Of a stretch of 64,000 nucleotides of DNA, positions 10,908 through 24,050 are shown in pieces. Below the pieces are notes generated by a model. It was not told where the DNA came from. It searched no databases and saw nothing but the letters and a program-made list of their open reading frames with translations. Each line of letters starts with the position of its first letter. Position 1 is the first letter of the stretch. The stretch comes from Maea johnstoni (lineage: Eukaryota; Annelida; Polychaeta; Spionida; Magelonidae), in contig OZ012701.1 in assembly GCA_963942565.1 (NCBI GenBank), forward strand, positions 2,528,969-2,592,968. The letters are read 5' to 3'. A program made the position numbers and the translations under genes.

Positions 10908-11137
10908 AACGCCCCAAGACCCTGGCAGACCTGTACCCACCGCCTGTAGAGGCAAAGGCGGGGCCAAATATTGGCGCTGTGGCGCTAGCAATGGTGGTCA
11001 TTGTTTTTTCCTGTGTGGTCATTTTTGATCTGGCCAGCAGGCTACCTGGTATAACACAGGTACTCCTCAACAAGAAACCACCACCACCTTTGCAAAGGGT
11101 CAAGTATGCAGATGCGGTCCAGTCCTCATATGCCTAA
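10908..11137 (+). CDS. Sushi/CCP-domain membrane protein, exon E (transmembrane segment and tail)
   Basis: The acceptor TTTCAG ends at 10907, and phase 1 continues to a TAA at 11135-11137. After RPKTLADLYPPPVEAKAG comes one hydrophobic helix (IGAVALAMVVIVFSCVVIF) followed by basic residues and a short cytoplasmic tail of about 30 residues with a PPPPL run. The gene product is thus a type I membrane protein with at least three CCP domains, about 305 residues from the five exons. The context suggests a cell-surface recognition or complement-regulator-like role, which is an inference. The last codons and stop lie inside the first unit of a short repeat that continues in the 3' UTR. Confidence 0.78.
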
Positions 11138-11225
11138 CTTTAGTACTGTTATGCCTAACTTAAATCCATATATGCCTAACCAAGGCGTACTTATGCCTAA
11201 CTTTTGTCCTCCTATGCCTAACATA
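11121..11225 (+). repeat. 'TATGCCTAAC' repeats spanning the stop codon and early 3' UTR
   Basis: The decamer TATGCCTAAC occurs at about 11129, 11150, 11171, 11193 and 11214, about 21-23 bp apart. The first unit holds the last codons and the stop (TAT GCC TAA). Confidence 0.85.
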
Positions 11226-11331
11226 TATTAAATATTTGAGTGTATATTGAACATGTTCATGGCCAATAATAATTCATTGTAGGCAGGTAGCATTGTGTAT
11301 TAATAAGAAACGGTTAGGAATTATTGGTCTG

Positions 11332-11635
<304 letters not shown>

Positions 11636-12096
11636 ATTATATTAGATATATGTCAATGATGTATATGATACTTGTTTTGATCGACTGGACAACAATATGT
11701 ATATAAGCGAAGTATTCAAAGCAGACCGAAGTATTAACTGTTAATTGTGGTTTGGTTATTTATTGAGGTTTAAGAGGTTATAGTATGTGCTGTGTATTGA
11801 TATGATAAGACTACTGTATATATTTCGTGGCTTGTGAAATGCTAAGGATTTCTCAATCACCTAATCTGAAAAATATCAAAGAAGTTAGTATTTCTCGATA
11901 ATGTTATCGAGCCACCAGGAGTAAGTGTTGCTGGATAACATGATCTCAAACAGTTTAAGCTTCTAGATTGTAAATATAAATGTATCGAGAAAACCTATGC
12001 ATTTGGTTCATGTGTTTGTTTATGCATATCTATTGTTTAGCATCTTGTGCTGTGATATTGCCATTAAAGTAACTTACTGTTTGGATTTGTAAACTG

Positions 12097-12361
<265 letters not shown>

Positions 12362-13104
12362 GATGCGAAAACATTTCACTTGTTTCTTCAAATTTTCTGA
12401 TTTCATACATTGTTGCATATTATGTTAACTTATGCATTTAACTAATATCTTTGTTTACGCCAGATTTAAGGCATACTTCATTTTTCACTTGTCAGTGTGC
12501 TAACGCATTTGTAAAGAGTGTTGTTATCTTGGCATATATCATGATATGTAGAGTGTTTTCCCAAAAAGCATCATCTGCTTTTCAAATCCAGTTATTGTCC
12601 CTTCATCATATTGTTTTGGTGCAACAATAGAAAGTTGTATAGAGCCGTGTAGTCGTAGGTGTCACAATACATGTAAATATTTGAAAATAAACAAATAATA
12701 CTAGTAGATGCTGCCAGGTAATACAGGGAAAACAAGTGCTTGTGTAGTGCAGTATAAAATATATTTGTTACCATGATTTTAGGTTAGTTATGTCAAGAAT
12801 GCATTGTTCGAGACCACGTAAATGGCAAGCGCATACTGTATCTAGTTCAGCCTCTCTGCAGTGGAATGTAAAAGACAGAGTTATCTTGTCATTCAAGTAT
12901 GTTGAAATGCGATGATTTTGACGTCATGTGTAAATCTGACATCTCGAAATGTGCACAAACTTGAGCGTATAAAGAATTAAATGACATGACTGCATTTTTC
13001 TTCCGTTCAAGTTAACTTTACTTACGTGTTTTGTTTTCTTGTGTTACTCAACTTACTCTATTTTCCGTATACCGTTTACTGTACTATTTGCATTTTATCC
13101 AGTC

Positions 13105-13110
13105 AATAAA
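13105..13110 (+). terminator. Possible poly(A) signal AATAAA
   Basis: AATAAA in 'agtcaataaagtatattg' is the clearest polyadenylation signal downstream of the sushi gene stop. It would give a 2-kb 3' UTR containing both (TA)n arrays. Unproven. Confidence 0.3.
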
Positions 13111-13727
13111 GTATATTGTTATACCTCACCCTATATTAAGAGTCACTACATAATTCACCCTATCTGTCAGAAAAGGTGGAATAATAGCACAAGCAGGTGA
13201 ATAATTTTGCCAGTCAATAATCTGCCCTATTCCATGTTTTGATGGTGGCTGGGCGCTTTTGATTCATAAAACGGGATAAAAATTGTGGTGGGCCAGGTGA
13301 CAACTAACTATCAATAAAACTAAAATAACTATGATATACGCTTGCCGCAAAATTTATCAGGTGGTTATAAGAGTTCTTCAATGAATATGGTGACTTAAAT
13401 GATAGATTTAAGTATACTATATGGTGCACCGGTGCATCTATTCATCTGACCGGTTTATCAAATGAATGCAGTTTTTGCTGTCTGCATAAACAAATACATG
13501 CAGCTGGCATAGATGGTTATTGCTGTTTTATTTGCTTGTGGGGTCCCAACTCAAGGAAAAAAGGTACAGATCCATAAAAGGACTAGTTGTTCAATATGAA
13601 TCTCTTGATTTCTTTTGGAGGCCAGGATATTTTCAATGAAATTTTGATGGAGTAGTGAGCGATAATAGAGAGAATTTTCATTCAAAAGATCGTGTGCAGT
13701 CAGCTTGGAGCACAGCATATTTTCAAA
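13111..13727. other. No recognisable feature
   Basis: AT-rich sequence; 13430-13500 and its surroundings gave no coding match. Confidence 0.4.
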
Positions 13728-13986
13728 ATGTCTCGGTTTGGCAGTGGTACCAAGGAAGATATTCAAGATTTACATGACCAAAACATGACACAAAATCAGT
13801 TAATCATTCCGTTAAGGTTGTGAATATCTGAGGGAGTACTGCAGGGAGAAAGGCAGCAATGTTGAGTTTGAGAAGTTGGATCCAAAGGAGTTAGACGAGC
13901 TTTTGGAGTTATTCTATGTTGATCTCAGGAAGAGAAATATGGCGAACTGTACAAGTCTAGTGCATTTAGCCTTCATATTAAAGTGA
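13728..13986 (+). pseudogene. Crypton-like (DUF3504/ZMYM-related) fragment
   Basis: ATG at 13728 gives MSRFGSGTKEDIQDLHDQNM. In another frame, after about 13820, the sequence reads REYCREKGSNVEFEKLDPKE and then LDELLELFYVDLRKRN. This order (RF...EEDI, then a REYCREKG-type helix, then FYxxxR) is the N-terminal part of the tyrosine-recombinase-like proteins of Crypton transposons and their domesticated ZMYM/KIAA1958-type relatives. A frame change and early stops within 260 bp, and no recombinase catalytic part downstream, mark it as a broken fragment. The family match is by recall. Confidence 0.5.
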
Positions 13987-14112
13987 TTATGGTATAATTG
14001 AAGTAAGCCGTAGATGAAAAACTATGATATTCATACATTTTGTTATTACCCTTCATTAAAATATTGAAATCAGCTCTGGTCTTGTATTATAATTTTGCCC
14101 CTTGTTGTAAAA

Positions 14113-14290
14113 TGTTCGGTATAACAAAACAGTTATTGCCTGGCTTGTTGGTGGATAGTGCAGATTATCACCCCTCGAAGGAATTATTTCCCTCGGGCGT
14201 TGCCCTCGGGAAATAATTCCTTCTCGGGGTGATAATCTGCACTATCCACCAACAAGCCAGGCAATAACTGTGTATTATATTACATATTAG
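14113..14290. mobile_element. Hairpin (palindromic) element, near-perfect arms
   Basis: After 'gttcggtataacaaaacag' come arms of about 67 bp that are almost perfect reverse complements ('ttattgcctggcttgttggt' at one side, its complement at the other). They meet at a short centre (CCCTCGGG-cgttg-CCCTCGGG type). It shares outer ends and the central 'ccctcggg' motif with the element at 35538, but the arm sequences differ. No coding capacity. Confidence 0.85.
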
Positions 14291-14429
14291 ATGTTTAACA
14301 TTATGACTCTGCACCTTACACCGCACACGTCTAGGACTCACATGAAACACCTCCCTGCTTATCTGAAACGGGGGCGCCATCTATATATCAACATCCAATG
14401 TATATATTGCGCAACTATTGTGAATAGTG

Positions 14430-14710
14430 GAGACTCAGATCCTCCATGGTCCTAGGGAGATTCCTGCACCCTGTGGTAATTTCAATGTCCCCCGTGGGGC
14501 AACAATCCCATGGTTCATATTTCGCGTTCTCTGTGGAGCATTGGAGGACATTTTCACGGTACATACTAGTATTGCAATTTCTCTGTGGACATTTCAATGT
14601 TCACTTTGAACATTGGTATGTTCGCGGTGGATATTGAAATGCCCACGGTGGACATAGCTGGGGTATATTGCCATTGTACAAACTGCATGTTCACTGTGGA
14701 CATTTGATCA
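14430..14710. repeat. Degenerate short repeat 'gtggacattgaaatg'
   Basis: Variants of 'c(a/g)cggtggacat' and 'tttcaatgtcc' occur roughly every 30-50 bp. No gene is seen. Confidence 0.5.
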
Positions 14711-15420
14711 ACATTGATCAGCATATTTACTTGCCAACAATACATGGTGACATATCTAACCTAAAATGTTTTGTAATATCAGAGACTTCAACCCTTCAAA
14801 TAATCTATCTCTCTGGTAATATACGCTAGTCGTATGCCAACACTGACATGATTCTCAAGAAACAACGTTGAGTTTAAATTGACCGTGAGCCGAGTTTAAC
14901 ACAGCTTACAATAAAAGTCAAGTTCAATGTAATTCAAGATTCGAATACGGTGAATATAGGGCCAAAAAGGTAGTTTTATTTCTCATTAGTTACCATAAAT
15001 GTGAAAACGTGTATTTGAACAGCCATCGACATTCATTGTTCAATCATTTGATCTGAGACAAGCACTATAAAGAGAAGATTTGATTAAAGGGTGAAAAAAA
15101 CATACAAGGAATATATATTTTGTATCAAAGGGTTCAAACAAAGACGTACAATAGTACATGATTGCATGCCTGTTCAACAGTTTGGAAACTACATTAGGAG
15201 TTCCCTGCGCATTGGCTTTACGATAGCATATAGTACACAATACTATTACATTAGCATGATATCGACCAGTCAGGGTTATATATCTTCAAAACCTCTGGCT
15301 AATGTTAATCCACTGAGAGTGCATTTAGTAGAATAGTGCACCCTTTGTTAGGAGTCATTTGATCGATATCTCCTTACGCAGTGAGTCTAACACAACGAGT
15401 GTCCAAATTATGACTAGGAT
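14711..15420. other. No recognisable feature
   Basis: Nothing supported here. Confidence 0.4.
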
Positions 15421-16002
15421 TCCGTATGTATAGTTGATCTCCAATGGAGTAGTTATAAAAATATGCTTGGTAAATAAAGGGCAGGGGCTGTCCTGATGGC
15501 CGAGTAGTCTAAAGCATTGCCCACTGGCTGCTTGCTATCTCCCACCACGGGCACCGAGTAGTTCCGCACTTAATATATTTTTAACCAATGAGAATGCCCG
15601 TATTATGTTGACAGTTCCGAGCGGCCGAAAATTACTGCAATGGAAGTGTCTTGGGCCATCCCAGGACTTTAGGGCCGTCAAAATCCACTTTTTAGTCGGC
15701 GGGAGCGCCCCAAGTTCGTGTGTTTGTGAAAGGAGTTGATAATTTACCATTTGAGAGCGTAATAAGTAGTTATTTAATACATCTTCTTGTGGTTTCAGCG
15801 AGGTGAATTTTCTGTCACCTCAGGTTGCTTTATACCTTTCGCTTCGCTCTTTAGTCAGTTTGGGGGGGGGGGGGGGGGGGGCGTGACAACAGTAATCAAC
15901 GTAAACACCACAATAAATCTTTATTTTCATTTTTTTTTTCAGACTGTTGCAAGGGCCTATGGTATGTGCAAGGTTGCTGAGTGCACTCCCTGCATCCATC
16001 CT

Positions 16003-16165
16003 TAACCCTTTCCATGAAAAAGGTTTTGAAAAACATCTAAATCCTTCCATGTTGGTATTCATTGGATGAGTACCGATATGCCATGGTTGAAGTCATAATT
16101 ACAAAAACGTCTTTGCATCATTTTGTATTGACCAAATAAACCACCACCAGCCAAAAGGTTAATCA
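16003..16165. mobile_element. Small TTAA-flanked MITE, second copy at 61375
   Basis: Ends 'ttaaccctttcc' and 'ccaaaaggttaa' are inverted complements with TTAA at the edge (piggyBac/Kolobok-type target). The interior 'atgttggtattcattgga' and 'ttgaccaaat' blocks recur in order at 61375-61570. Confidence 0.6.
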
Positions 16166-16454
16166 CTACTGGACAATAACGCTGACAGGATATGAGTTAT
16201 ACAATGACCAGTACCTCTCAACTGCACACTATATCATTGGTAAATAAAAGGAAAGGGGTGTCCCTATGGCCAGGTAGTTAAAGCTTTGCCCACTATCTGC
16301 TTGCTACATGTATCTCCCACCACTCCTAAACGCCCCGTGTACGCCCCACGTAGTGTGTGTGGTATATTCTGTATTGCTCACTAAGTCTGTGCAATGAGAG
16401 AACTGAGTGCTCACCACGCCTCTGTCATTAAACTTTTTTATTTGTCCTTTAAAT

Positions 16455-17130
<676 letters not shown>

Positions 17131-17609
17131 TGGATAGAATAACAGTTATTCTCTGTGTACAGCTTAATGTCTATTTAGAATTCTGGTATATTTTTCAACT
17201 TTCAACTGTTAAGGGATTGCCTTTTGTGTTTTGTGTGTAAGCCTGTTGCCGATACTTTAAACTGGCCAATGTGAGAAACATGAGGTCAATAATTTCATAA
17301 ACCAGTATGCAAATGCAAGCATTGTTGGCTAAGCGTAACCTGTAAATCAATGAATGCCATTGCATTAGTGTCATATCAACAGTCAATGCAAGGCCACTCT
17401 GTCGATATCTCCGACCATAACGTCCTAAACCTCTCTCATACATAATACATTACTTCATCCGTTCTCGCCCAGAAACCTCAATAATCAGTCAAATATTGCT
17501 AGGCATATTCTAATATCATACATCCATTTAATAGCGTAGTAAATACCAGTATTAGTAGGTTACGATAACAATCTGTGTACAGCATCAAATACTCGAACAA
17601 CTGACAATT
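17131..17609. other. No recognisable feature
   Basis: Nothing supported here. Confidence 0.4.
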
Positions 17610-18820
17610 AACTAAATGAATATATATTATGGCTTTACTAATTGTTTGATATGGACTACTAGTATTTAAGGTGATGGGTACCATTGCAAGCCAGTTGAAA
17701 GCCCTGTCCCAAAACACACCTCAAAGCAGCATAATCCTATATCTAGGCGTATCTCCAGGTTCCTGGGTGTTATCAGGTAGAGAATATCATCGCCAACTGT
17801 CATTATTCAATCCATATTCTGTTTTATTTCAAAATTTACAACTTTTTTTTCAAATGACATATTCTCATAACCTACGCAGGTGATGGTTACTGCAGGTTCA
17901 GAGTTACTTTAGGGATATCATTGACTATGCCCAATAAGAAGTATTTATTTGATTTTTTACTCCTGAAGATTTTTACAGGCCATAACATTGAAAATTCTAG
18001 TGAGAAATCTTGACTCCAAGTGCATTGACCTCTTACATTTAGTAAAATGTTCAACTATTTATAGCAAACCTGACCTGCGCCTTTGTTTTGAGTGTGACGC
18101 GCGACCACTGATGTGTGTCTTTGTACGGCTGTCTTTTGTCCCTAGCACACAAGGGACCAACAGGCCTGTCCTTGCTGAACCACGACTGATTTATAGGCTC
18201 CACACACACGGTATCTCACTAAAATTTTCGAATGTTATGGCCCGTAAAAGTCTTCAGCAGTAGAAAATCAAAAAAATACTTTTTATTGGGCATAGTCAAT
18301 GACATCCCTAAGGTATCTGTGAAACTACAGAAACCATCAACTGCGTAATTAATGAGAATATGTCATTCGAAAAAAAAGTTGTAAATTTTGAAATAAAACA
18401 GAATATGGATTGAATAATGACAGGTGGCGATGATATTCTCTACCTGATAACACCCAGGAACCTGGAGATACGCCTAGATATAGGATTGTGCTGCTTTGAG
18501 GTGTGTTTTAGGACAGGGCTTTTTACTGGCTTGCAATGGTACCCATCACCTTAAGGGCCTGATAACTAGATAAATAGACATCATGGCTTTACTAACTGTT
18601 TGGTACAGACTAATTAAGGATTTGAAAACTAAATGAATACATATCATGGCTTTAATAAGTGTTTGATATGACTATTTAGGCGTTTGATAACTAAATTAAT
18701 CGACATGGCTTTATTAGTTGTTTGATATGGGCTATTGAGGGGTTTGTTAACTAAATGGATAGACATCTTGGCTTTACTACTAGTAATTGTTTGGTATGGA
18801 CTATTGGAGGTTTTTTATAA
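17610..18820. repeat. ~60-bp minisatellite, split by a transposon
   Basis: The unit 'aactaaatgaatagacatca' + 'tggctttactaattgtttga' + 'tatggactatttaggggtttg' occurs once before and about four times after the TTAA element at 17670-18550. The flanking units rejoin as 'gtatttaagggcctgataac', so the element inserted into one unit of the array. Confidence 0.8.
17670..18550. mobile_element. 881-bp TTAA-flanked inverted-repeat element (Kolobok-like), copy 1
   Basis: It starts GGTGATGGGTACCATTGCAA and ends with the reverse complement, between TTAA at 17666-17669 and TTAA at 18551-18554. The arms are inverted repeats of about 270 bp with a weaker inverted relation extending inward. TTAA targets are used by piggyBac and Kolobok; the GGTG end is closer to Kolobok. 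It encodes no transposase. Copy 2 at 27131-28011 has exactly the same length. Confidence 0.85.
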
Positions 18821-18840
18821 CTACCTCGCCTACCATCCAG

Positions 18841-21800
18841 CAGCACAGGGTTCCCAGTCCTCCACGGAAGGGGTCACCCAGTGCATCATCAGGGAAGCTC
18901 TACCTGAGACCTATCAAGAGAGTTCAAGGCAAAAGAGACAGGGATATTCTCTTTAAAAAAGAGTACCTAAGAGAGGAGCTTCCAGATTTATCGAAACAAG
19001 ACACATCAGCGTGAGTTCTATGTGGTAGTTTGGCATCATCAGTTTTACCCTGCACATCACCAAAAGGCTGGCTTTTTCGAACAAAAATTCTTACATACTA
19101 CAGGTGAACTTGCAAAGTCCGGATGGATGTGGACCCCAAATTTCTGTCCGGATTAGGCAAAATATGTATAATAAGCAAGTTCACCTGTACTTTAAGAGGT
19201 CTGTTTTTATTCAAGGATTATTATGGTTTATTCATTCCTGCATTTCTGTCAGAACTTCAGAAGATGGCTTTTTTATCAAAAAATAGGAAAATACATGGGA
19301 AAAAAGCTCAATATCAAAACCTGAGAGTGCACCGATATCTGTTTTGTCAGGGCTCAATTCAAGTTCTTGCCTGATGGCAAATACCTGTGTGTCTCTGCTT
19401 AGGGCAAGTGTGTTTGATACATTGGTAATTCAGACTAAGTAGACTATCTTACTTCAGTCAACTGTTTTAGCAAATGAAAAGCACTATATTTCAAGTCAAG
19501 TTTATATTTGTAATAGTCTCTCTAAAAAGCTGACTTCTTGAGAAGAAAAGGAAACATTTAGGTCATTTGTCTCAGTCACCAGTGGCTACAGTATAACATG
19601 GATTTTATTGGTTTATTTACAGGTATAGAAACTCTTACAAACACAACTTGTCATTAGATATGCTGCAGGAAGGGTACCACAAATCCTTCACTGAACTTTT
19701 TGCACTGATTAAGCAGCAGCATGATGACCGGGAGCAGGCGGGGCCGGAGTCAGCACTGTGGAACGCCTCCCTACTGGAGGATGAACCAGAGAAACTTGAT
19801 GCCCTTCAAGTGCATCTGACACAAGCCGAGGCTGCACTCAGATAAGGTAAAGTTGCCAGCCAGAGGATTTACATTGCTGTCCTTATAGTAGTCCATTATG
19901 AAGAGCATAATTATCTATCTGTATGTCTCTAAGGTCTAAATAAAGTTGTTGGCTTCCTACCTAAAAATCCTCCTTATCCTAAAGTTTTTAGAGGCAGAAT
20001 GGATGTGCCATGCCCAAATATAGAGAAAAAATTGGAATTGCCATGATCATGAGTAAAAACCTTTTGCAAAATAAAAACTCTTTCCTACCTACCCTACCTT
20101 TTTTTTTTGAAGCATGAAGTAGATAGCAAGTATTTTTTTAGGCCTAAGCATTTGATAAATAGAATTTAGAATAGCTAAGGCATAACCTAGATTTTTAGTT
20201 TTAACTATTACTCATAAAGGTATGAGAATGAGAGTTCCCAGACACTAAAGACAAAGAATTAAAAAAATATTGTTAAGATAGCACACTGTTAATGAAATAC
20301 CAATATTGAATCGTATTGTGCTGATTATAAAGATGGCAATCTCTATTCATGTCAAATTTGTTACCCTAGATGCTTTCTGCCAAAGACATTATCTACTTAC
20401 CTTATCTCTTTTCAGAGGATTACACCACAGTATACAGCAATCAGCATTCGCTGGCCAGGTATTTCCAGAGCACAGGTGACAAGTGGCTAGCTGACCACTT
20501 CTTCAATAACTGCCTGATGACCAGTTAGCATGTCAAGACAGATGGCGGGGTCCTCAAGGCTGACGGCCACTGTAATGTTGGCTTGGCCTTGGAGGGAAGT
20601 GGTGAGTATACCAGGATAGTGGTGAATACTATAGTGTCTACCTAGGCTAAAGCCGGGGTTTGTTTGATTGAGTAAAGACAGTATGTAGTACTGTATACCT
20701 TGTGCAGTTGTACATTGCCTCACTGTCAATCAAATATTCCTATTCTCCCTCATACATAAAAGTATCAGATCTTGATTTGTTAAATATGGTTTTATTTAAG
20801 GTATATGACTTGGTTGTTAAATATTCTGTTTGGGTCATTTAACCAAGTGTGATATGGTGGGTTAGAAAAAAAAACAGCGCTTATCAAATGAAAGGTTGCT
20901 TTCTTAGCCTTTATTCTAATTAGCTGTTCTGAAATACATGTCAATGAAAAGTCATTCAATTTGTTAATTCAACAACAGCAACAATAATATTATATTAACT
21001 ATTTTTATTGATGAGCATTTAAAGATGGAGACTTTAAGAGGAATGGATGATTTATCAATACATTTTAACACAGTGTCCAAGGGACATCTATGCTGGCTAT
21101 GACTCTGCTCTCACCACTAGTAATTTTGAACTACTGATAATGAACAAGATCTGGTGTAGGTTCTCATCAGCCAGAGTTTACAGAAAATGAAAATATAATT
21201 CCATTCAAAGGCTTAAGTTATGAAATGTATTTGTATTGAGAGTTTTCTTTGAACCTTCTTTTGTGCCAGTACATAATTTTGCTCTACTTGCAGGAGGAGA
21301 CAAGAAACGAGAAGGAGAAGCCAGTTACAGATTAGGCCAAGCCTATGAGAGAAATGGGGATGCTGAAACTGCCCTTCTGGTAAGACACCTTGCAACTTTA
21401 TAGGATAATAACTGGGGGTCCAAACCTGTGTACCCCTACGGGTACCAGAAGGATACCTGTTCAAACAAAAAATTACTGGTATAAAACCATATAAAAAGAG
21501 TTGGTACTAAAATTGGTATTGAAGATCTTAAAGATTTGTAAAAGCAGTGCCAGGTATCCCTGACTTGTCAGCTTGTAGGACAATCACTGCTTTTGGTTAT
21601 AAAATGGTCTCTTTTCAAGCTCTTAAACTGTAGCCGCTATCATCGGCTGCATGCCTATTAACAATTTATTGAGTTGAGACTGTAATAGATGTAATAGAAC
21701 TTGTAATAGATGTAATAGCTGATCTTGTTATCTAGTAAAAGGTTTTGTCTTACCCAGATTGGTTGCATATCATGATTAGGTACTGTACAGTGAACAAAAC

Positions 21801-24050
21801 CATCCACATTTCATACTGTAAACTGTAAAGAAAATCACTATAATTCCCCATTTTCATTTTCAGTATCTTAATGGCTATCTTGAGACCTGCAAGTCTGTTC
21901 AGGATAATGAAGGCATTGGCAAAGCATATGAAGCTATTGCAAAGGCCTATGAAAGGTGAGGTACCCATCAGTGTCATTTAGAATACATTAGTATATCTTT
22001 TGCAATTTGTAACAAAATAGTTTTCATTCTTATGGATGGCTATCTGATTGCACAAATAGCGTATATTGCAACTGCTCAGATTTCCAACTTCTTGTAGTAA
22101 GTATCAGGATACTTATGCAATTGCTTGTTTTTTGTATATTGGTCACATAGTATTATAGATTTATCTATGCCCACCATGCAGTAGCCTTCTGAACACATCA
22201 AGCAAAAATAAAATCCACAAAGTTAAAAAGAGCGCTATTTCAGAAAATTAATGAAATGATTGGAAATAATGCTCACATTCCAGTACACAAGTAGAAAGCT
22301 TTGCTCATAGATTGTTTACTCTCTAAATAATCTTACTTGTTTTAGACTTTAGGCATGTTTGAATTGAGTGTATGTATTTCCTCTGTAAGAAATGAATGCT
22401 TACTTTGTTTGGTCCTCTTTGCGTGCAGTCAAGGTAAGATTGAGGAGAGCATCAAGTTCCTGGAGACGTTTGCTGAGACGGCGGAGCAGGGGCAACAGGA
22501 GGAGGCTTATGGGCAGGCCTGCAGTGACCTGGGCACTATATTCCATTCATTGGTAAGAAGACATTTATTTCTAGTGTTGTTTTTCTTTTTCATGATGGCA
22601 GACCCATATTTAGGTTTATTCTTTTCTATGGTACAAAGAATTAATTTGTGCTATTCAATCTAGCCTGTATATTTGGTTGTCATACGTAGCTACAATATCT
22701 TTGATTTTATTGTGTTGACCAATTATATAAGCCTGAAGTTAAACTCCTTTCATTATTTGTTATTATAAGACCTGTGCTATCTTGTTCATTATTTTCAATT
22801 ATTCAAGATGCAACAATAAGGTTATATGTAAGGAAAATATATGACATATAATGAAAAAAAATGCAAAAGTTTGACACAAGATGATTGGGTATAATAAATC
22901 ATTCACAACAAGATTATACACAATGTCAGATGGGTATGGAAACATCTTGATAACAAAGGAATATACTTGTTTGATATTTAACTAAAGTTTGTTAATACTG
23001 TTGAATTACCATCTTTTTTATAATACTTTCTTATGTTTCTTTATTTATATGTTTAGTCATTCACAGTTGTCAAATCATGTGTGCCTTCCAGATCATAATG
23101 GCTTTTAAAGATCTTGCATGCCTGTTTTTAATGGTTTCCTCAACTGTACTTAATAGAACAAACTTCTACGCATCTTGTGTTATGAAATAACTATTGTGTT
23201 TCAGGGTAACTACCCCAAGTCGACTGAATTCTTCAGCAAAGCGTAAATAATTCTCGCTCGCTGAATCAGACCAATGCCATCCATTCGTCGAGGGTGTTTT
23301 AAGGGATCTTGTGAGCTCACAACATGCTGCAGGGCGTGGCGGACCACATCAACATAGCCTCGAGCGACTCGTAGAGTGGAAAAATAACAGGGGCGACGAG
23401 TTCGAGAAACCTCTGCCAGGTAATGCTGATAGCCACTTTATTATTTCTGTAAATGGTAATGCTAGTAGTCACTATACTGTACTATACTAGTTCTGGTTGG
23501 GAAGTGGCCTTTGAATCTTCGCCACTTCTAATAACGACATAGGAATCAGAAGCATGAATTCATAAAAGAAAATATGTGAGAGAGAATTATTGATCAAGTC
23601 CTGATTGATATATCCTTAGCTTTATTCAAAAATATGATTTAATTTGGGAGTTGATTCCAAGATACTCATGCAAAATCTTGGATACCACAGGCATGAAAGA
23701 CAATTACATTGAGTAGTCTCTAAATAAGGGTTAGATTATTTATACATCCATCCAAGTTGAAATTTAATTGGCTCATACTTTTTACTACATCAGAACTCAT
23801 AAATTTTGCATTATGTTCATTGAAGCTGTTATAATTCTATTTATAACCTAATAAAGTCTATTCTGATAGGCGGCCTCTGGAATTGTGTATTTTTTATTTC
23901 CTATCACAAAAAGGGAACTCCACATCATTGTCATTTTCCCTCACAAAAGAATGACTCTTTTTGCTTATCTTCCCTTTGTAGGTTCCAACTCTTCATAATC
24001 AAGGAACGCCTGGACCAGAGATGATTCTCAGTTGTACATAGAGGAAGCGA
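18841..24050 (+). pseudogene. TTC29: TTC29 copy with introns, disabled (unprocessed pseudogene)
   Basis: Eight exon remnants follow the order of TTC29, a TPR protein of the sperm/ciliary axoneme. E1 ~18849-19010 (LRPIKRVQGKRDRDILF), E2 19623-19846 (YRNSYKHNLSLDMLQEGYHK), E3 20416-20601 (HSLARYFQSTGDKWLADHFF), E4 21294-21379 (REGEASYRLGQAYERNG), E5 21864-21955 (GIGKAYEAIAKAYER), E6 22429-22552 (IKFLETFAETAEQ), E7 23205-23419 (NYPKSTEFFSKA), E8 from 23982. All visible splice sites are GT-AG and phases E1-E6 agree. Defects: TAA at the end of E2, TAG in E3, two frame changes plus stops in E7, and the TPR stretch of about 70 residues expected between E3 and E4 is absent, though E3 and E4 still join in phase. 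Human TTC29 was used as the mental template. An intact copy may exist elsewhere. Confidence 0.82.
19098..19193. mobile_element. Tiny MITE in TTC29 intron 1
   Basis: 'tacaggtgaacttgc' and 'gcaagttcacctgta' are perfect inverted ends enclosing about 65 bp. Confidence 0.65.

Noticed and set aside
15860-15880. Poly-G run, and similar runs at 28677-28702 and 32263-32277, as G-quadruplex regulators
   Set aside because: They lie in or beside transposon ends and are probably homopolymer slippage; nothing links them to a promoter.
17988-18263. 91-codon frame conserved in both 881-bp TTAA elements
   Set aside because: The two elements are nearly identical overall, so a shared open frame is expected without selection, and no domain is recognised.
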